From Fuscovulum sp. (GTDB lineage Bacteria > Pseudomonadota > Alphaproteobacteria > Rhodobacterales > Rhodobacteraceae): 64,000 nucleotides of DNA. The notes below the pieces were generated by a model. That model did no database searches. It was given only the letters and a program-made list of their open reading frames with translations, and was not told where the DNA came from. Below are positions 55,261-64,000 of this stretch, piece after piece; positions within the stretch are counted from its first letter, which is position 1; each line of letters starts with the position of its first letter. The stretch is from positions 3,490,501 through 3,554,500 of the forward strand of contig CP136571.1 of the NCBI GenBank assembly GCA_035192965.1, in the 5' to 3' direction. Both the position numbers and the translations under genes were made by a program.

Positions 55261-55512
55261 ATGTTCACCATCGAGCACGATTTCGACGCCACCGTGATCA
55301 CCCTCATCGACGAGGGGCATGAAGGCCTGCAAGAAGACATCACCATCCTCGCCTTCGAGGATTGCGTGACGCTGGAACAGCTTGACCCGCTGACCGAAGA
55401 ACCCGTCCGCATCACCCTGTCGCTCACGCAACTGCGCGACCTCGCCGCCGCATTGGACCTGCCCGAAGGCAGCTACCGGATCGAAGCCAAACCCGCCACA
55501 AAGGCCCCCTAA
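55261..55512 (+). CDS. Hypothetical protein
   Basis: 83 residues. Acidic alpha/beta pattern (EHDFDATVITLIDEGHEGLQ). No family recognised with confidence. It converges with the DUF167 gene with a 4-base overlap. Confidence 0.65.
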   Translation: MFTIEHDFDATVITLIDEGHEGLQEDITILAFEDCVTLEQLDPLTEEPVRITLSLTQLRDLAAALDLPEGSYRIEAKPATKAP

Positions 55513-55763
55513 TCCAGCCGGAACCGCTTGTCCCGCGACGCCGCCCCCCGCACCAGCACCAGCCGCCCCTTCGCCACGCCCAGCGCATGGGCCAGCGCCT
55601 CCGCCACCGCCGCCGTGGCGCGGCCCTCCTCGGGCGGCTCATGCACTGCGATCCGCCACACCTCCCCCTCCAGCGCGCACGCCGCCACCCGCGCCCGTGG
55701 CACGGCCTTGACCACAAACTCCGCCCCCGGCACCGCCAGATCGGCCCGCTCACCCTTCTTCAT
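55509..55763 (-). CDS. DUF167 / YggU-like protein
   Basis: 84 residues from ATG 55763. VVKAVPRARVAACALEGEVW followed by HEPPEEGRATAAV and LGVAKGRLVLVRGAASRDK matches DUF167. Function unknown. Confidence 0.88.
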   Translation of the reverse strand: MKKGERADLAVPGAEFVVKAVPRARVAACALEGEVWRIAVHEPPEEGRATAAVAEALAHALGVAKGRLVLVRGAASRDKRFRLD

Positions 55764-55837
55764 CGCATCTCCCCTCTGGCCTTCCACCCTGCCCCGCGCC
55801 TAACCTGCCCGCAACCGCCCCCAGACCCGAGGCCAGA

Positions 55838-56965
55838 ATGATCACCGCCTTCTACACCGACGAACGGCTCTTCTGGCATCACGGCGGCAACTACGCCCTC
55901 ACCCTGCCCGTGGGCGGCCCCATCGGCGCGCTGGTGCAACCCGGCGGCGGCCTGCCCGAATCGCCCGAAACCAAACGCCGCCTGAAAAACCTGATCGAGG
56001 TGACGGGCCTGATCCACCACCTCTCCCCCCGCAGCGCCGACCCCGCAACGCGCGACGACCTCCTCCGCGTCCACCCCGCCACCTATCTCGACCAGTTCAA
56101 GGCGCTGTCCGATGCCGATGGCGGCGAACTTGGCCCCCGCGCCCCCTTCGGGCGGGGCGGCTATGAACTCGCTGCCCTCTCGGCAGGCCTCGCCAAACGC
56201 GGGTTGATCGACATCCTCACCGGACAGGCCCGCAACGGCTATGCCCTCTCGCGCCCGCCGGGCCACCATTGCCTGCCCGATCGCCCCAATGGCTTCTGCC
56301 TGCTGGCCAATATCGCCATCGCCATCCGCGCCGCTCAGGCAGAAACTCCCGCGAAACGCTTCGCCGTGATCGACTGGGACGTCCACCACGGCAACGGGAC
56401 CGAGGCGATCTTCTTGAACGACCCCGATATCCTGACCATCTCGCTCCATCAGGACCGCAACTATCCCACCGACACCGGCCATGCCGATATCCGCGGCGAA
56501 GGCGCCGCCCATGGCACCAACCTCAACATCCCCCTGCCCCCCGGCACCGGGCATAAGGGCTATATCGAGGCGTTCGAACGCCTCGTCCTCCCCGCCCTGC
56601 ACGCCCACAAACCCGACGCCATCCTCATCGCCTGCGGCTTTGACGCCGCAGCGCTTGATCCGCTGGGCCGGATGCTCGCCACCGCCGACACCTTCCGCCA
56701 GATGACCCGCCTCACGATGCAAGCCGCCAACAGCCTCTGCGACGGCCGCCTCCTCGCCGTGCATGAAGGCGGCTATTCCGAGGTCTACGTCCCCTTCTGC
56801 GGCCATGCCGTGATCGAGGAACTGGCCCAAAGCCCCGGGTCTGGTACGGCCACCGCCCCCGACCCCCTCGCCGCCACGCTCACCGCCCGCCAACCCGACC
56901 CCCGCTTTGACGCCTTCCTCACCGCATGGATCGACGATCTGGAAACCCTGTATTCACGCCCCTGA
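55838..56965 (+). CDS. Class II histone-deacetylase-like amidohydrolase
   Basis: 375 residues. RPPGHHCLPDRPNGFC (active-site His pair), DWDVHHGNGTE (metal site), and CGFDAAALDPLGRM. Bacterial members act on acetylpolyamines or acetylated proteins. The substrate is unknown. Confidence 0.93.
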   Translation: MITAFYTDERLFWHHGGNYALTLPVGGPIGALVQPGGGLPESPETKRRLKNLIEVTGLIHHLSPRSADPATRDDLLRVHPATYLDQFKALSDADGGELGPRAPFGRGGYELAALSAGLAKRGLIDILTGQARNGYALSRPPGHHCLPDRPNGFCLLANIAIAIRAAQAETPAKRFAVIDWDVHHGNGTEAIFLNDPDILTISLHQDRNYPTDTGHADIRGEGAAHGTNLNIPLPPGTGHKGYIEAFERLVLPALHAHKPDAILIACGFDAAALDPLGRMLATADTFRQMTRLTMQAANSLCDGRLLAVHEGGYSEVYVPFCGHAVIEELAQSPGSGTATAPDPLAATLTARQPDPRFDAFLTAWIDDLETLYSRP

Positions 56966-56987
56966 CCGCCAACTCGCCCCTTGCCCA

Positions 56988-57070
56988 TTCACCTTGGCTC
57001 AAATACCCAAAAACCCGAGCCAAGCGCGACCGCGCGCAGGCGAGACAAAAGCAATGCGGGCGAACGCCCG
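56988..57070. repeat. Half copy of the composite intergenic repeat
   Basis: Inner-type box TTCACCTTGGCTCAAATA (56988-57005) followed by the outer-arm sequence containing GCGCAGGCGAGACAAAAGCA. Lies just after the deacetylase gene. Confidence 0.75.
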
Positions 57071-57128
57071 CTCCGCCAACAACCCCACCTCACCGCCCCG
57101 CGCCACGCCGGGGCAGCAAGGCCCCCAG

Positions 57129-57713
57129 ATGCCCGTAAACCAGATGCCCGCCAACACCGCCGCCTTTGAATTTCTGGCCGCCCGCCAATCCTACCCCTCC
57201 AAGGTGATGACCGGCCCCGCCCCCGACCGCGCGGCACTGGAACCGATCCTGCACGCAGCGCTGCGCGTGCCCGATCATGGCAAGCTGGAACCGTGGCGGC
57301 TGGTGGTGGGCTATCGCCCCGCCCTTACCCTCTGGGCCGATCTGGCCGAGGCGCGGGCGCGCGAACTTGGCGGCGATCCCGAAAAGATCGAAAAAGGCCG
57401 CGGCCAGTTCGACCGCTCCCACCTCGCCGTGGTGGTGATCGCCGCGCCCAAAGCTTCGGACAAGATCCCCGAAATCGAACAGACCCTGTCGGCAGGCGCG
57501 CTCTGCCTTGGCCTCGTCAACGCGGCCACGGCGGCAGGTTGGGGCGCGAACTGGCTTTCAGGCTGGGTCAGCCATGACCGCCCCTTCATCACCCGCGCCT
57601 TCGGCTGCGCGGATGCGGAATGGGTGGCGGGCATCATCCATATCGGCACGCCCGGCAGCCCCATGCCCGACCGCCCCCGCCCCGACCCCGCCCGCACCAT
57701 CACCTGGGCCTGA
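57129..57713 (+). CDS. Nitroreductase-family flavoprotein
   Basis: 194 residues from ATG 57129; ATG 57144 is an alternative. FMN motif ARQSYPSKVM, VPDHGKLEPWRLVV, and the downstream GAALCLGL-like segment read as SAGALCLGLVNAATAAGWG. The substrate is unknown. Followed 18 bases later by an EI24-like gene on the same strand. Confidence 0.9.
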   Translation: MPVNQMPANTAAFEFLAARQSYPSKVMTGPAPDRAALEPILHAALRVPDHGKLEPWRLVVGYRPALTLWADLAEARARELGGDPEKIEKGRGQFDRSHLAVVVIAAPKASDKIPEIEQTLSAGALCLGLVNAATAAGWGANWLSGWVSHDRPFITRAFGCADAEWVAGIIHIGTPGSPMPDRPRPDPARTITWA

Positions 57714-57731
57714 ACCACAAGGGACATCCCC

Positions 57732-58427
57732 ATGGGCATGATCTTCGCCAGCTTCTCCCGCGCCTTGGGCCAATGGACCGATCCGCGCTTCCGCCGCGTG
57801 GTCCTTCTGGGCGTCGGCCTGACGCTGGCGCTGCTCGTCGGGCTCTATGCGCTGATGATCGGCGCGATCCAGTGGCTGGTGCCCGAAACCACCGATCTGC
57901 CGCTCCTCGGCCCGGTGGGCGGGCTCGACACGCTGCTCTCGGTCGGCTCGATCGTCCTGATGCTGCTGGCCTCGGTCTTTCTGATGGTCCCTGTCGCCTC
58001 GGCCTTCACGGGCATCTTTCTGGAGGATGTGGTCGACGCGGTGGAAGACCGCCACTACCCCACCCTGCCCGATGCCCGCCCGCAGACCTTGGCCGAGGGC
58101 CTGATCGGCGCGGTCAACTTCTTCGGCATCGCGCTGGGGGCCAACCTGATCGCGCTCTTCCTCTGGCCCTTCGCAGGGCCCTTGGTCCCCGTGCTGTTCT
58201 GGGGGCTGAACGGCTATCTTCTGGGGCGGGAATACTTCACCCTCGTCGCCCAGCGCCGGGTGGGCCGGTTCGAGGCGCGTGCGCTCTGGCGCGCCAACAA
58301 GGCGCGGCTCTGGGGCGCAGGCGTGCTGATGGCGGCCCCGCTGTCGATTCCAGTCCTGAACCTTTTCATCCCGGTCTTCGGCGTGGCCACCTTCGCCCAC
58401 CTGTTCCACCGCGTGAACCGCCGCTGA
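57732..58427 (+). CDS. EI24/CysZ-like membrane protein
   Basis: 231 residues with several hydrophobic helices. SAFTGIFLEDVVDAVEDRHY followed by NFFGIALGANLIALFLWPF fits the EI24 domain family (CysZ relatives). The transport substrate is unknown. Likely co-transcribed with the nitroreductase. Confidence 0.85.
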   Translation: MGMIFASFSRALGQWTDPRFRRVVLLGVGLTLALLVGLYALMIGAIQWLVPETTDLPLLGPVGGLDTLLSVGSIVLMLLASVFLMVPVASAFTGIFLEDVVDAVEDRHYPTLPDARPQTLAEGLIGAVNFFGIALGANLIALFLWPFAGPLVPVLFWGLNGYLLGREYFTLVAQRRVGRFEARALWRANKARLWGAGVLMAAPLSIPVLNLFIPVFGVATFAHLFHRVNRR

Positions 58428-58437
58428 TCCGGCAGAG

Positions 58438-58713
58438 CGGCTTGCGCCGCACGCCTCTTGTGTCGCCTCCCGCGCGTGCCGCGCGTCCGGCTCCCCTGTC
58501 AGGGGACGTTCCGTCCCCTCTGTCCACGCGGTGCCCGCGCGGCCATTCACCCCTTGAGGGTATTTGACGCCAAGCTGAAGGCACAACCGCCCCTGATTTC
58601 ATCTTGGAAAGAATACCCTGGGGGTCCGGGGGGAACCCCCGGCACCGAGCCGAAGCGCGCAAGCGCGCAGGCGAGACAAAAGGCTTGCGGCGCAGCCGCG
58701 CCATCAGATCACC
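58438..58713. repeat. Composite inverted-repeat element B (degenerate copy)
   Basis: Same order as element A: left arm (58438-58490, GCGGCTTGCGCCGC and TGTCGCCTCC), inner box 58558-58580 (starts GGGTATTTGACGCCAAG), facing box 58597-58625, right arm 58665-58713 (GCGAGACAAAAGGCTTGCGG). More diverged than element A. Occupies the convergent gap between the EI24-like and DUF1467 genes. Confidence 0.8.
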
Positions 58714-58725
58714 GCAGGCGGCGGG

Positions 58726-58995
58726 TCACTCCGTCATCACCCCGCGCCAGTCGATATCGCGGACCGAGATCATCCCCGACAGGATGATCCCCGCCAGCAC
58801 GACCCAGACCAACGCGGCAATCCACGTGGTCATCCGCGCCTTCTTGCCCACGATATCACGCGCAGGCGCGCCCTTGGGCGTGCCGGGCACCACCTCGCCC
58901 GCATCCCCCTGACTGACAAAGCGGATGGGCAGCACGATGAAGAACACCATGAACCAGGTCACAGCATAAAGCACGATGGCCGATGTGATGCTCAT
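58726..58995 (-). CDS. DUF1467 membrane protein
   Basis: 89 residues from ATG 58995. Two helices (ITSAIVLYAVTWFMVFFIVL; IAALVWVVLAGIILSGMISV) with LPIRFVSQGDAGEVVPGTPK between. A conserved alphaproteobacterial family of unknown function. It begins 4 bases after the epimerase gene stop. Confidence 0.9.
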   Translation of the reverse strand: MSITSAIVLYAVTWFMVFFIVLPIRFVSQGDAGEVVPGTPKGAPARDIVGKKARMTTWIAALVWVVLAGIILSGMISVRDIDWRGVMTE

Positions 58996-58999
58996 GCCC

Positions 59000-59404
59000 T
59001 TACACCTGTTCCAGTTCGACCAGACAGCCGTTGAAATCCTTGGGATGCAGGAACAGCACGGGCTTGCCATGCGCGCCGATCTTCGGCTCGCCCGACCCCA
59101 GCACCCGCGCGCCTGACGCCTTCAGCCGATCCCGCGCTGCCAGAATATCCTCCACCTCATAGCAGATGTGGTGAATCCCCCCCGCCGGGTTCTTTTCCAG
59201 AAATCCCGCGATGGGGGAGTTCTCGCCCAGCGGATACAGCAGTTCGATCTTGGTATTCGGCAATTCGATGAAGATCACCGTCACCCCATGATCCGGCTCA
59301 TCCTGCGGTGCGCCGACCGTTGCGCCCAGGGTGCCGCGATACTGCTCTGCCGCTGCCGCCAGATCCGGCACAGCAATGGCCACATGGTTCAAACGTCCGA
59401 TCAT
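59000..59404 (-). CDS. mce: Methylmalonyl-CoA epimerase
   Basis: 134 residues, VOC fold. LNHVAIAVPDLAAAAEQYR, the metal ligand EL in FIELPNTKIELLYPLG, GIHHICYEVEDI, and LHPKDFNGCLVELEQ. Converts (S)- to (R)-methylmalonyl-CoA in propionate use. MeaB of the same pathway is at 33617-34660. Confidence 0.94.
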   Translation of the reverse strand: MIGRLNHVAIAVPDLAAAAEQYRGTLGATVGAPQDEPDHGVTVIFIELPNTKIELLYPLGENSPIAGFLEKNPAGGIHHICYEVEDILAARDRLKASGARVLGSGEPKIGAHGKPVLFLHPKDFNGCLVELEQV

Positions 59405-59546
59405 CGCCCACCCCTTCGCTGGCTCCTGCCCTGCGTTATGGGTGCGCCCCGCCCCCCGCGCAAGGGGCGCAGCCGTCGCAGGCCCCGCCTTTACCGCATC
59501 TTAACCCGGTGGCCCAAGACTTGCAGCCAACCCGCAGGAGACCAGA

Positions 59547-59630
59547 ATGCAAACCCAGCCGCCCCCACCCCCGCCACAGGCCTTGCGCGATCCCGTCAAC
59601 GCCCGCCTTGCCACGCTCTATCCGGGCTGA
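59547..59630 (+). CDS. Possible 27-residue peptide
   Basis: MQTQPPPPPPQALRDPVNAR then LATLYPG. It has an excellent ribosome site (CAGGAG, 7 bases from ATG) in the gap between the epimerase gene and a convergent GNAT gene. Not recognised; may be a real small protein. Confidence 0.4.
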   Translation: MQTQPPPPPPQALRDPVNARLATLYPG

Positions 59631-59639
59631 AGCGCCCCA

Positions 59640-60332
59640 TTAAAGCGCGGGATCCGATGCCGCCCGCACCAACCCGGTCAGGTCTGACAGCCGCTCCCGC
59701 TGCCGCCCTGCCGCGTCGAAATTCGCAGGCGACAGCCAGGCCGCATAGGCCTCGCGCAGCGCGGGCCATTCGCTGTCGATCATGGCAAACCACGCCGTAT
59801 CGCGGTTCGCCCCCTTGATCACCATATGCTGGCGGAACACGCCCTCGAAGGAAAAGCCCAACCGCTGCGCCGCCCGCCGCGACGGCAGGTTCAGCGCGTT
59901 GCATTTCCATTCATAGCGCCGATAGCCATGCGAAAAGGCCCAATCCATCATCAGAAACATCGCTTCCGTCGCCGCCCGCCCGCGCTGCAGGCCGGGGGAC
60001 AGGCAGATATTGCCCACCTCGATCACCCCATGCTCTGGCGTGATCCGCAGATATGAGGCCACCCCCGACGGATGCGCCGCCCCCGCCGCCGTGATCGCCC
60101 AGAACACCGGATCCGTTCCCGCTGTCGCCTCCTTGGCCCAGCGGTGATAGGCGGCGGAGGAATGGAACGGCCCATAGGGCATGTAATCCCACAGCGCATC
60201 ATGCCCGGCAAAGGCGGAAAACAGGGCCGCTGCATGGGCATCGGCATCCAGCCGCTCCAGCCGCGCATAGCGCCCCTCAAGGGGCGCCACGCCGGGCCGC
60301 TCTGCCGCCTGCCATCCGCTCAAACCCGCCAT
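59640..60332 (-). CDS. RimJ/RimL-type GNAT acetyltransferase
   Basis: 230 residues from ATG 60332; the longer frame is discounted. ARLERLDADAHAAALFSAFA, then GVIEVGNICLSPGLQRGRAA (acetyl-CoA loop), and NLPSRRAAQRLGFSFEGVFR. Close to protein-N-acetyltransferases of the RimL group; the substrate is unknown. Confidence 0.88.
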   Translation of the reverse strand: MAGLSGWQAAERPGVAPLEGRYARLERLDADAHAAALFSAFAGHDALWDYMPYGPFHSSAAYHRWAKEATAGTDPVFWAITAAGAAHPSGVASYLRITPEHGVIEVGNICLSPGLQRGRAATEAMFLMMDWAFSHGYRRYEWKCNALNLPSRRAAQRLGFSFEGVFRQHMVIKGANRDTAWFAMIDSEWPALREAYAAWLSPANFDAAGRQRERLSDLTGLVRAASDPAL

Positions 60333-60390
60333 TCCCGCCTCCGCCACATTCCGCCCGCAGCTTGCCCCGCCCTTTCGGCAAACCGCAAGA

Positions 60391-60876
60391 TCAGAACGCA
60401 AATCCCGGCGGATAGACATGGAACCCGTCAAAATCCGCCTTGCCCAAGGCCACCCCCGCCCCCCGCAACGCGGCATAGCCCATGGTCAGGTGGAACAGGA
60501 AATTCGGCATCCCATACAGATGCAGGAACGTCGCCCCGTCCTGCTCCAGCCACGCCTCGCCCGCCTTATGCCGGATCACCCGCGCCTCTGCCCCCTCAAA
60601 CGCGGCAGGCCCCATCGCCCCCAGCATCGCCCGCGCCACCGCCAGCCTGGGCCCCAGCGCCTTGGGCAAATCCGGCACCTCGCGCCCGGCCAGAGGACAG
60701 GCCACCCGCAGCGCAAAGCCCGCCGCCGTGGCGAACTGCTGCCCGGCGGGAAAGGCATCGGCAATCCGCGCGCCCATCGCCTCTGGCCCGGCCCGCTCTG
60801 CCATGACGGAAATCCGCTCCAGATAATGGCGGAACACGGGAACCGATGCGGTGTAAAGCGGCGGATGGGACGTCAT
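60391..60876 (-). CDS. DUF1993 family protein, second copy
   Basis: 161 residues. Same family as 40056-40550 (FRHYLERISVMAERAG; GMPNFLFHLTMGYAALRGAG; GKADFDGF). Probably a DinB-like helical protein; function unknown. Confidence 0.85.
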   Translation of the reverse strand: MTSHPPLYTASVPVFRHYLERISVMAERAGPEAMGARIADAFPAGQQFATAAGFALRVACPLAGREVPDLPKALGPRLAVARAMLGAMGPAAFEGAEARVIRHKAGEAWLEQDGATFLHLYGMPNFLFHLTMGYAALRGAGVALGKADFDGFHVYPPGFAF

Positions 60877-61019
60877 GGATCACCTCGGGACAAGGCGACA
60901 GACTGGCAGGGAAAACCCGCCTTGGCGAGGGGCAGTCCAAAACCACCTTCCCCATCATCAGCGGGGCCACGCGCCAAAACAAAAGGGGCGCTCCCGCGCC
61001 CCCCCCTGATCGTTCGGCC

Positions 61020-62804
61020 TTACTGATCCTTCGGCACCACGCGCAGGCGCAATTCGCGCAACTGCTCGTTCATCGGCTCGCTCGGCGCGCCCATCAGCAG
61101 GTCTTCGGCGCGCTGGTTCATCGGGAACATGATGACCTCGCGGATGTTGCTCTCATCGGCCAGCAGCATCACCGCCCGGTCAATCCCCATCGCGCAACCA
61201 CCATGCGGCGGCGCGCCGTATTTGAACGCTTTCACCATGCCGCCAAACCGCTTATCGACCTCGGAATTCGGATACCCGGCCAGTTCAAACGCCTTGTACA
61301 TGATCTCGGGCTTGTGGTTGCGGATGCCGCCCGAAATCAGCTCATAGCCGTTGCAGGCCAGATCATACTGATAGGCATAAACCGCCAGTGGATCGCCCAT
61401 CAGCGCGTCCATCCCGCCCTGCGGCATGGAAAACGGGTTGTGGGAAAAGTCGATCTTGCCGTCATCGGTCTTTTCATACATCGGGAAGTCGACGATCCAG
61501 GCAAAGCGGAACGTGTCCGTCTCGGCCAGCCCCAATTCCCGCCCGATCTCGTTGCGCGCGCGGCCCGCAAAGCTTTCAAACTGCTCCGGCTTGCCGCCCA
61601 GGAAGAACGCCGCATCGCCCAGCCCAAGGCCAAGCTGCTGCCGGATGGCCTCGGTCCGTTCCGGCCCGATATTCTTGGCCAGCGGCCCCGCTGCCTCGAT
61701 CCCCGACCCGTCTTCCGCCTCGCGCCAGAAGATATACCCCATCCCCGGCAGCCCTTCCTTCTGGGCATAGGCGTTCATCCGGTCACAGAACTTGCGGCTT
61801 CCCCCGGTCGGCGCTGGAATGGCGCGCACTTCGGTGCCCTCATTCTCCAACAACTTCGCAAAGACCGCGAAACCCGACCCCCGGAAATGCTCGGTCACGA
61901 TCTGCATCTTGATCGGGTTGCGCAGGTCGGGCTTGTCCGACCCGTACCACAACAGCGAATCCCGATAGGCAATGCGCGGCCAGTCGCTCGCCGTCTTGCA
62001 GTCAGGGCGGAACGTCTCGAACAGCCCCTGAATCACGGGCTGCACGGCGGCGAACACATCTTCCTGCTCGACGAAACTCATCTCCACATCCAACTGGTAA
62101 AAGTCGGTGGGGGACCGGTCCGCGCGCGGGTCTTCATCGCGGAAACAGGGCGCAATCTGGAAGTAACGGTCAAACCCCGCCACCATGATCAATTGCTTGA
62201 ACTGCTGCGGCGCCTGCGGCAGGGCATAGAACTTGCCCGGATGTAGGCGCGACGGCACCAGAAAATCCCGCGCGCCTTCGGGCGACGATGCGGTGATGAT
62301 CGGGGTCTGAAACTCGTTGAACCCCTGATCCCACATCGCATTGCGCAGATGGCGCACCACATTCGACCGCAGCATCATGTTGCGATGCAGCTTTTCCCGC
62401 CGCAGGTCGAGGAAGCGATAGGTCAGCCGGGTTTCTTCCGGATAATCCACCTCGCCGAAGACCGGCATCGGCAATTCTTCCGCCGCGCCCAGCACAGTCA
62501 GGCCCGTGACATAGACCTCAACCTCGCCGGTCGGGATCTTGGCGTTCACCAGCGCCGCATCGCGCGCCTTCACCCGGCCATCAATCCGCACCACCCATTC
62601 GGCGCGCACCTTTTCCACCGCCGCAAAAGCCGGGCTGTCACTGTCGGCCAGCACCTGCGTGATGCCGTAATGATCGCGCAGGTCGATGAACAACACCCCG
62701 CCATGGTCGCGCACGCGATGCACCCAGCCCGCAAGGCGGACCTCCTGCCCCACATGGGCGGTGTTGAGTTCGGCGCAGGTATGGCTGCGATAGGCGTGCA
62801 TCAT
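61020..62804 (-). CDS. aspS: Aspartyl-tRNA synthetase
   Basis: 594 residues from ATG 62804. Anticodon-binding OB fold, class II motifs 2 and 3 ([24 protein letters not shown]) and the bacterial GAD insertion. In alphaproteobacteria this enzyme often charges both tRNA-Asp and tRNA-Asn; the sequence here was not tested for that. Confidence 0.97.
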   Translation of the reverse strand: MMHAYRSHTCAELNTAHVGQEVRLAGWVHRVRDHGGVLFIDLRDHYGITQVLADSDSPAFAAVEKVRAEWVVRIDGRVKARDAALVNAKIPTGEVEVYVTGLTVLGAAEELPMPVFGEVDYPEETRLTYRFLDLRREKLHRNMMLRSNVVRHLRNAMWDQGFNEFQTPIITASSPEGARDFLVPSRLHPGKFYALPQAPQQFKQLIMVAGFDRYFQIAPCFRDEDPRADRSPTDFYQLDVEMSFVEQEDVFAAVQPVIQGLFETFRPDCKTASDWPRIAYRDSLLWYGSDKPDLRNPIKMQIVTEHFRGSGFAVFAKLLENEGTEVRAIPAPTGGSRKFCDRMNAYAQKEGLPGMGYIFWREAEDGSGIEAAGPLAKNIGPERTEAIRQQLGLGLGDAAFFLGGKPEQFESFAGRARNEIGRELGLAETDTFRFAWIVDFPMYEKTDDGKIDFSHNPFSMPQGGMDALMGDPLAVYAYQYDLACNGYELISGGIRNHKPEIMYKAFELAGYPNSEVDKRFGGMVKAFKYGAPPHGGCAMGIDRAVMLLADESNIREVIMFPMNQRAEDLLMGAPSEPMNEQLRELRLRVVPKDQ

Positions 62805-63014
62805 GCTCCCCTTTGCGAGGCTGGATCGGACATCGCGCCGATACACCCGTTGGCGCGCGCGAAGTCAAGGCCGCGCAACGCCAAAACGCCCCCGGCGCGG
62901 GGACCGCGGCTCGTGCATTGCTGCACAAGTCCCGCGCGCCCTTGCCCGCTTTCCGCAAACGCGCACCCGCCCCATATTCGACCCAACCGAAACATATCGC
63001 CGAAAGGGCATATC

Positions 63015-63926
63015 ATGACCTCGATCCCCGGCATCCACCACGTCACCGCCATTTCCGGCCCGCCGCAAGAGAATGTGGATTTCTACGCAGGCCGCCTGAA
63101 TCAGCGTCTGGTGAAAAAGACCGTCAACTTCGACGATCCCGGCACCTATCACCTCTATTACGGCGACCCCGCCGGCAGCCCCGGCACGATCCTCACCTTC
63201 TTCCCCTTTGCCGATGCCGGCCCCGGCCGCGCCGGCCCGGGCATGGCCTCAGCCTTTGCCTATGCCATCCCGAAGGCAGAGTTCGACACCATGATCGACG
63301 AACTGTCCGAGGGTGACCGCCACATCCCCGCCGGGACCGAACGCTTTGGCCAGCGCGTCATCACGCTGCGCGATCCTGATGGCGCGCCGGTGGAACTGAT
63401 TGAAACCGACGGCGCGGTGGATCGGCACGGCTTCCATTCCGTCACGCTCTGGGAACGCGACCCCGAACCCACCGCCCGCCTGCTGACCGAGGCGTTCGGC
63501 TACCGCGTCGCGGGCTCCGAGCGCGGCGCGGGCGGCGAACGCCTGCGCCTGATCGCCGACGGGGCCGAACGCGGCCGCATCATCGACATCTGGCGCGCCG
63601 ATGTGCCCACCGTCGCCCGTCCCGGGCGCGGCACGATCCACCACATCGCCTTCCGCGCCAAGACGCAGGAAGATCAGCACCACTGGCAAGAGGCGCTCCT
63701 GTCCTTCGGTCACCGCACCACCCCGGTGATCGACCGGCAGTATTTCAACGCGATCTACTTCCGCGAACCGGGCGGCGTGCTGTTCGAAATCGCCACCGAT
63801 CCGCCGGGCTTTGCGGTCGATGAACCGCTGGAAACCATGGGCTCGCGGCTGATGCTGCCGGCCCAGCATGAACGCCTGCGCGACCGGATCGAGGCCGTCC
63901 TTCCGCCGATCAAGGTGCCCGCATGA
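63015..63926 (+). CDS. VOC-family ring-cleaving dioxygenase-like protein
   Basis: 303 residues from ATG 63015; longer frame rejected. Two glyoxalase-type halves (IPGIHHVTAISGPPQENVDF with YAGRL; AVDRHGFHSVTLWERDPEPT). The MhqO/LinE-like layout and the immediately overlapping alpha/beta-hydrolase gene resemble the MhqO-MhqD quinone-detoxification pair. Confidence 0.85.
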   Translation: MTSIPGIHHVTAISGPPQENVDFYAGRLNQRLVKKTVNFDDPGTYHLYYGDPAGSPGTILTFFPFADAGPGRAGPGMASAFAYAIPKAEFDTMIDELSEGDRHIPAGTERFGQRVITLRDPDGAPVELIETDGAVDRHGFHSVTLWERDPEPTARLLTEAFGYRVAGSERGAGGERLRLIADGAERGRIIDIWRADVPTVARPGRGTIHHIAFRAKTQEDQHHWQEALLSFGHRTTPVIDRQYFNAIYFREPGGVLFEIATDPPGFAVDEPLETMGSRLMLPAQHERLRDRIEAVLPPIKVPA

Positions 63927-64000
63927 TGCGCCACGGCCCACAAGCCGGGGCCACCGCCGGGATCGTGCTCTTGCACGGTCGCGGCGGCTCGGCCGCCGAC
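63923..64000 (+). CDS. Alpha/beta-hydrolase (phospholipase/carboxylesterase family), truncated by window end
   Basis: 26 codons visible from ATG 63923, overlapping the dioxygenase stop (ATGA); ATG 63926 is alternative. TAGIVLLHGRGGSAAD contains the HGRGG oxyanion loop. The catalytic residues are beyond the edge. Likely the MhqD-like partner of the dioxygenase. Confidence 0.75.
   Translation, partial: MMRHGPQAGATAGIVLLHGRGGSAAD

Noticed and set aside
62911..62930. TCGTGCATTGCTGCACAA palindrome upstream of the dioxygenase gene
   Set aside because: The inverted repeat is short (GTGCA/TGCAC) and could be chance; not enough to claim an operator.

Overview
The window is high-GC alphaproteobacterial chromosome, most likely family Rhodobacteraceae (Rhodobacter/Gemmobacter/Tabrizicola-like). 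Evidence: GcrA cell-cycle regulator, DUF6455, DUF1467, an NDUFS4-like complex I protein, a propionate-pathway epimerase and MeaB, and dispersed intergenic repeats with the TTGGGCCAAGATGAA core that I associate with Rhodobacterales. The genus assignment is inference.

Positions 1-21443 are the integrase-proximal part of a temperate phage or phage-like element inserted at the 3' end of a tRNA-Arg(TCT) gene (21444-21520). Its other end lies left of the window. Reading leftwards from 11037, one tightly coupled minus-strand operon (many ATGA or TGATG junctions) encodes a small XRE regulator, a VRR-NUC nuclease, a Sak4-like RecA-fold ATPase, a DUF669 ssDNA-binding-like protein, a RecB/Cas4-like exonuclease, a phage-borne DnaN-like sliding clamp, a GIY-YIG endonuclease, an SF2 helicase, an HD (YfbR/DatZ-like) deoxynucleotidase, a DUF6511 protein, a cytosine-methylase-like protein, and a large primase-polymerase/P-loop ATPase that is open at the left edge. 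Reading rightwards from 11131 come a second XRE regulator, a HicB/HicA toxin-antitoxin pair, about 25 mostly tiny genes (one with 24 copies of a 12-bp repeat, several internally duplicated), an Xis-like protein and a tyrosine integrase. Paired operators of the form GTTTGC-N5-GCAAAC with centres 34 bp apart lie at the regulator locus (11047-11097) and again at a second divergent promoter (13978-14028), defining a small repressor regulon. No capsid, tail or lysis gene could be recognised in the window.

Positions 21444-64000 are mainly ordinary core chromosome: uvrB, a Zc3h12a-type RNase, a lone ParA, lepA, rpmB, meaB, hrpB, an MFS transporter, argD-GNAT-argF, gcrA, a WYL regulator with RidA, an agmatinase-family gene, AsmA, rimO, CDGSH protein, dgkA, M48 protease, class II deacetylase-like protein, mce, aspS, and a dioxygenase plus alpha/beta-hydrolase pair at the right edge.

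The outlier is 27297-29021. Two co-directional, clearly AT-richer genes sit in the gap downstream of lepA: a membrane-anchored beta-rich protein and a beta-lactamase-fold serine hydrolase with SxxK, YxN and HGG motifs but no signal peptide. This is my best candidate for an undescribed system, possibly defensive. Two kinds of dispersed intergenic structure also stand out: composite inverted-repeat elements of roughly 300 bp (50535-50860, 58438-58713, with partial copies elsewhere), and short A/T-rich palindromes placed just after stop codons.
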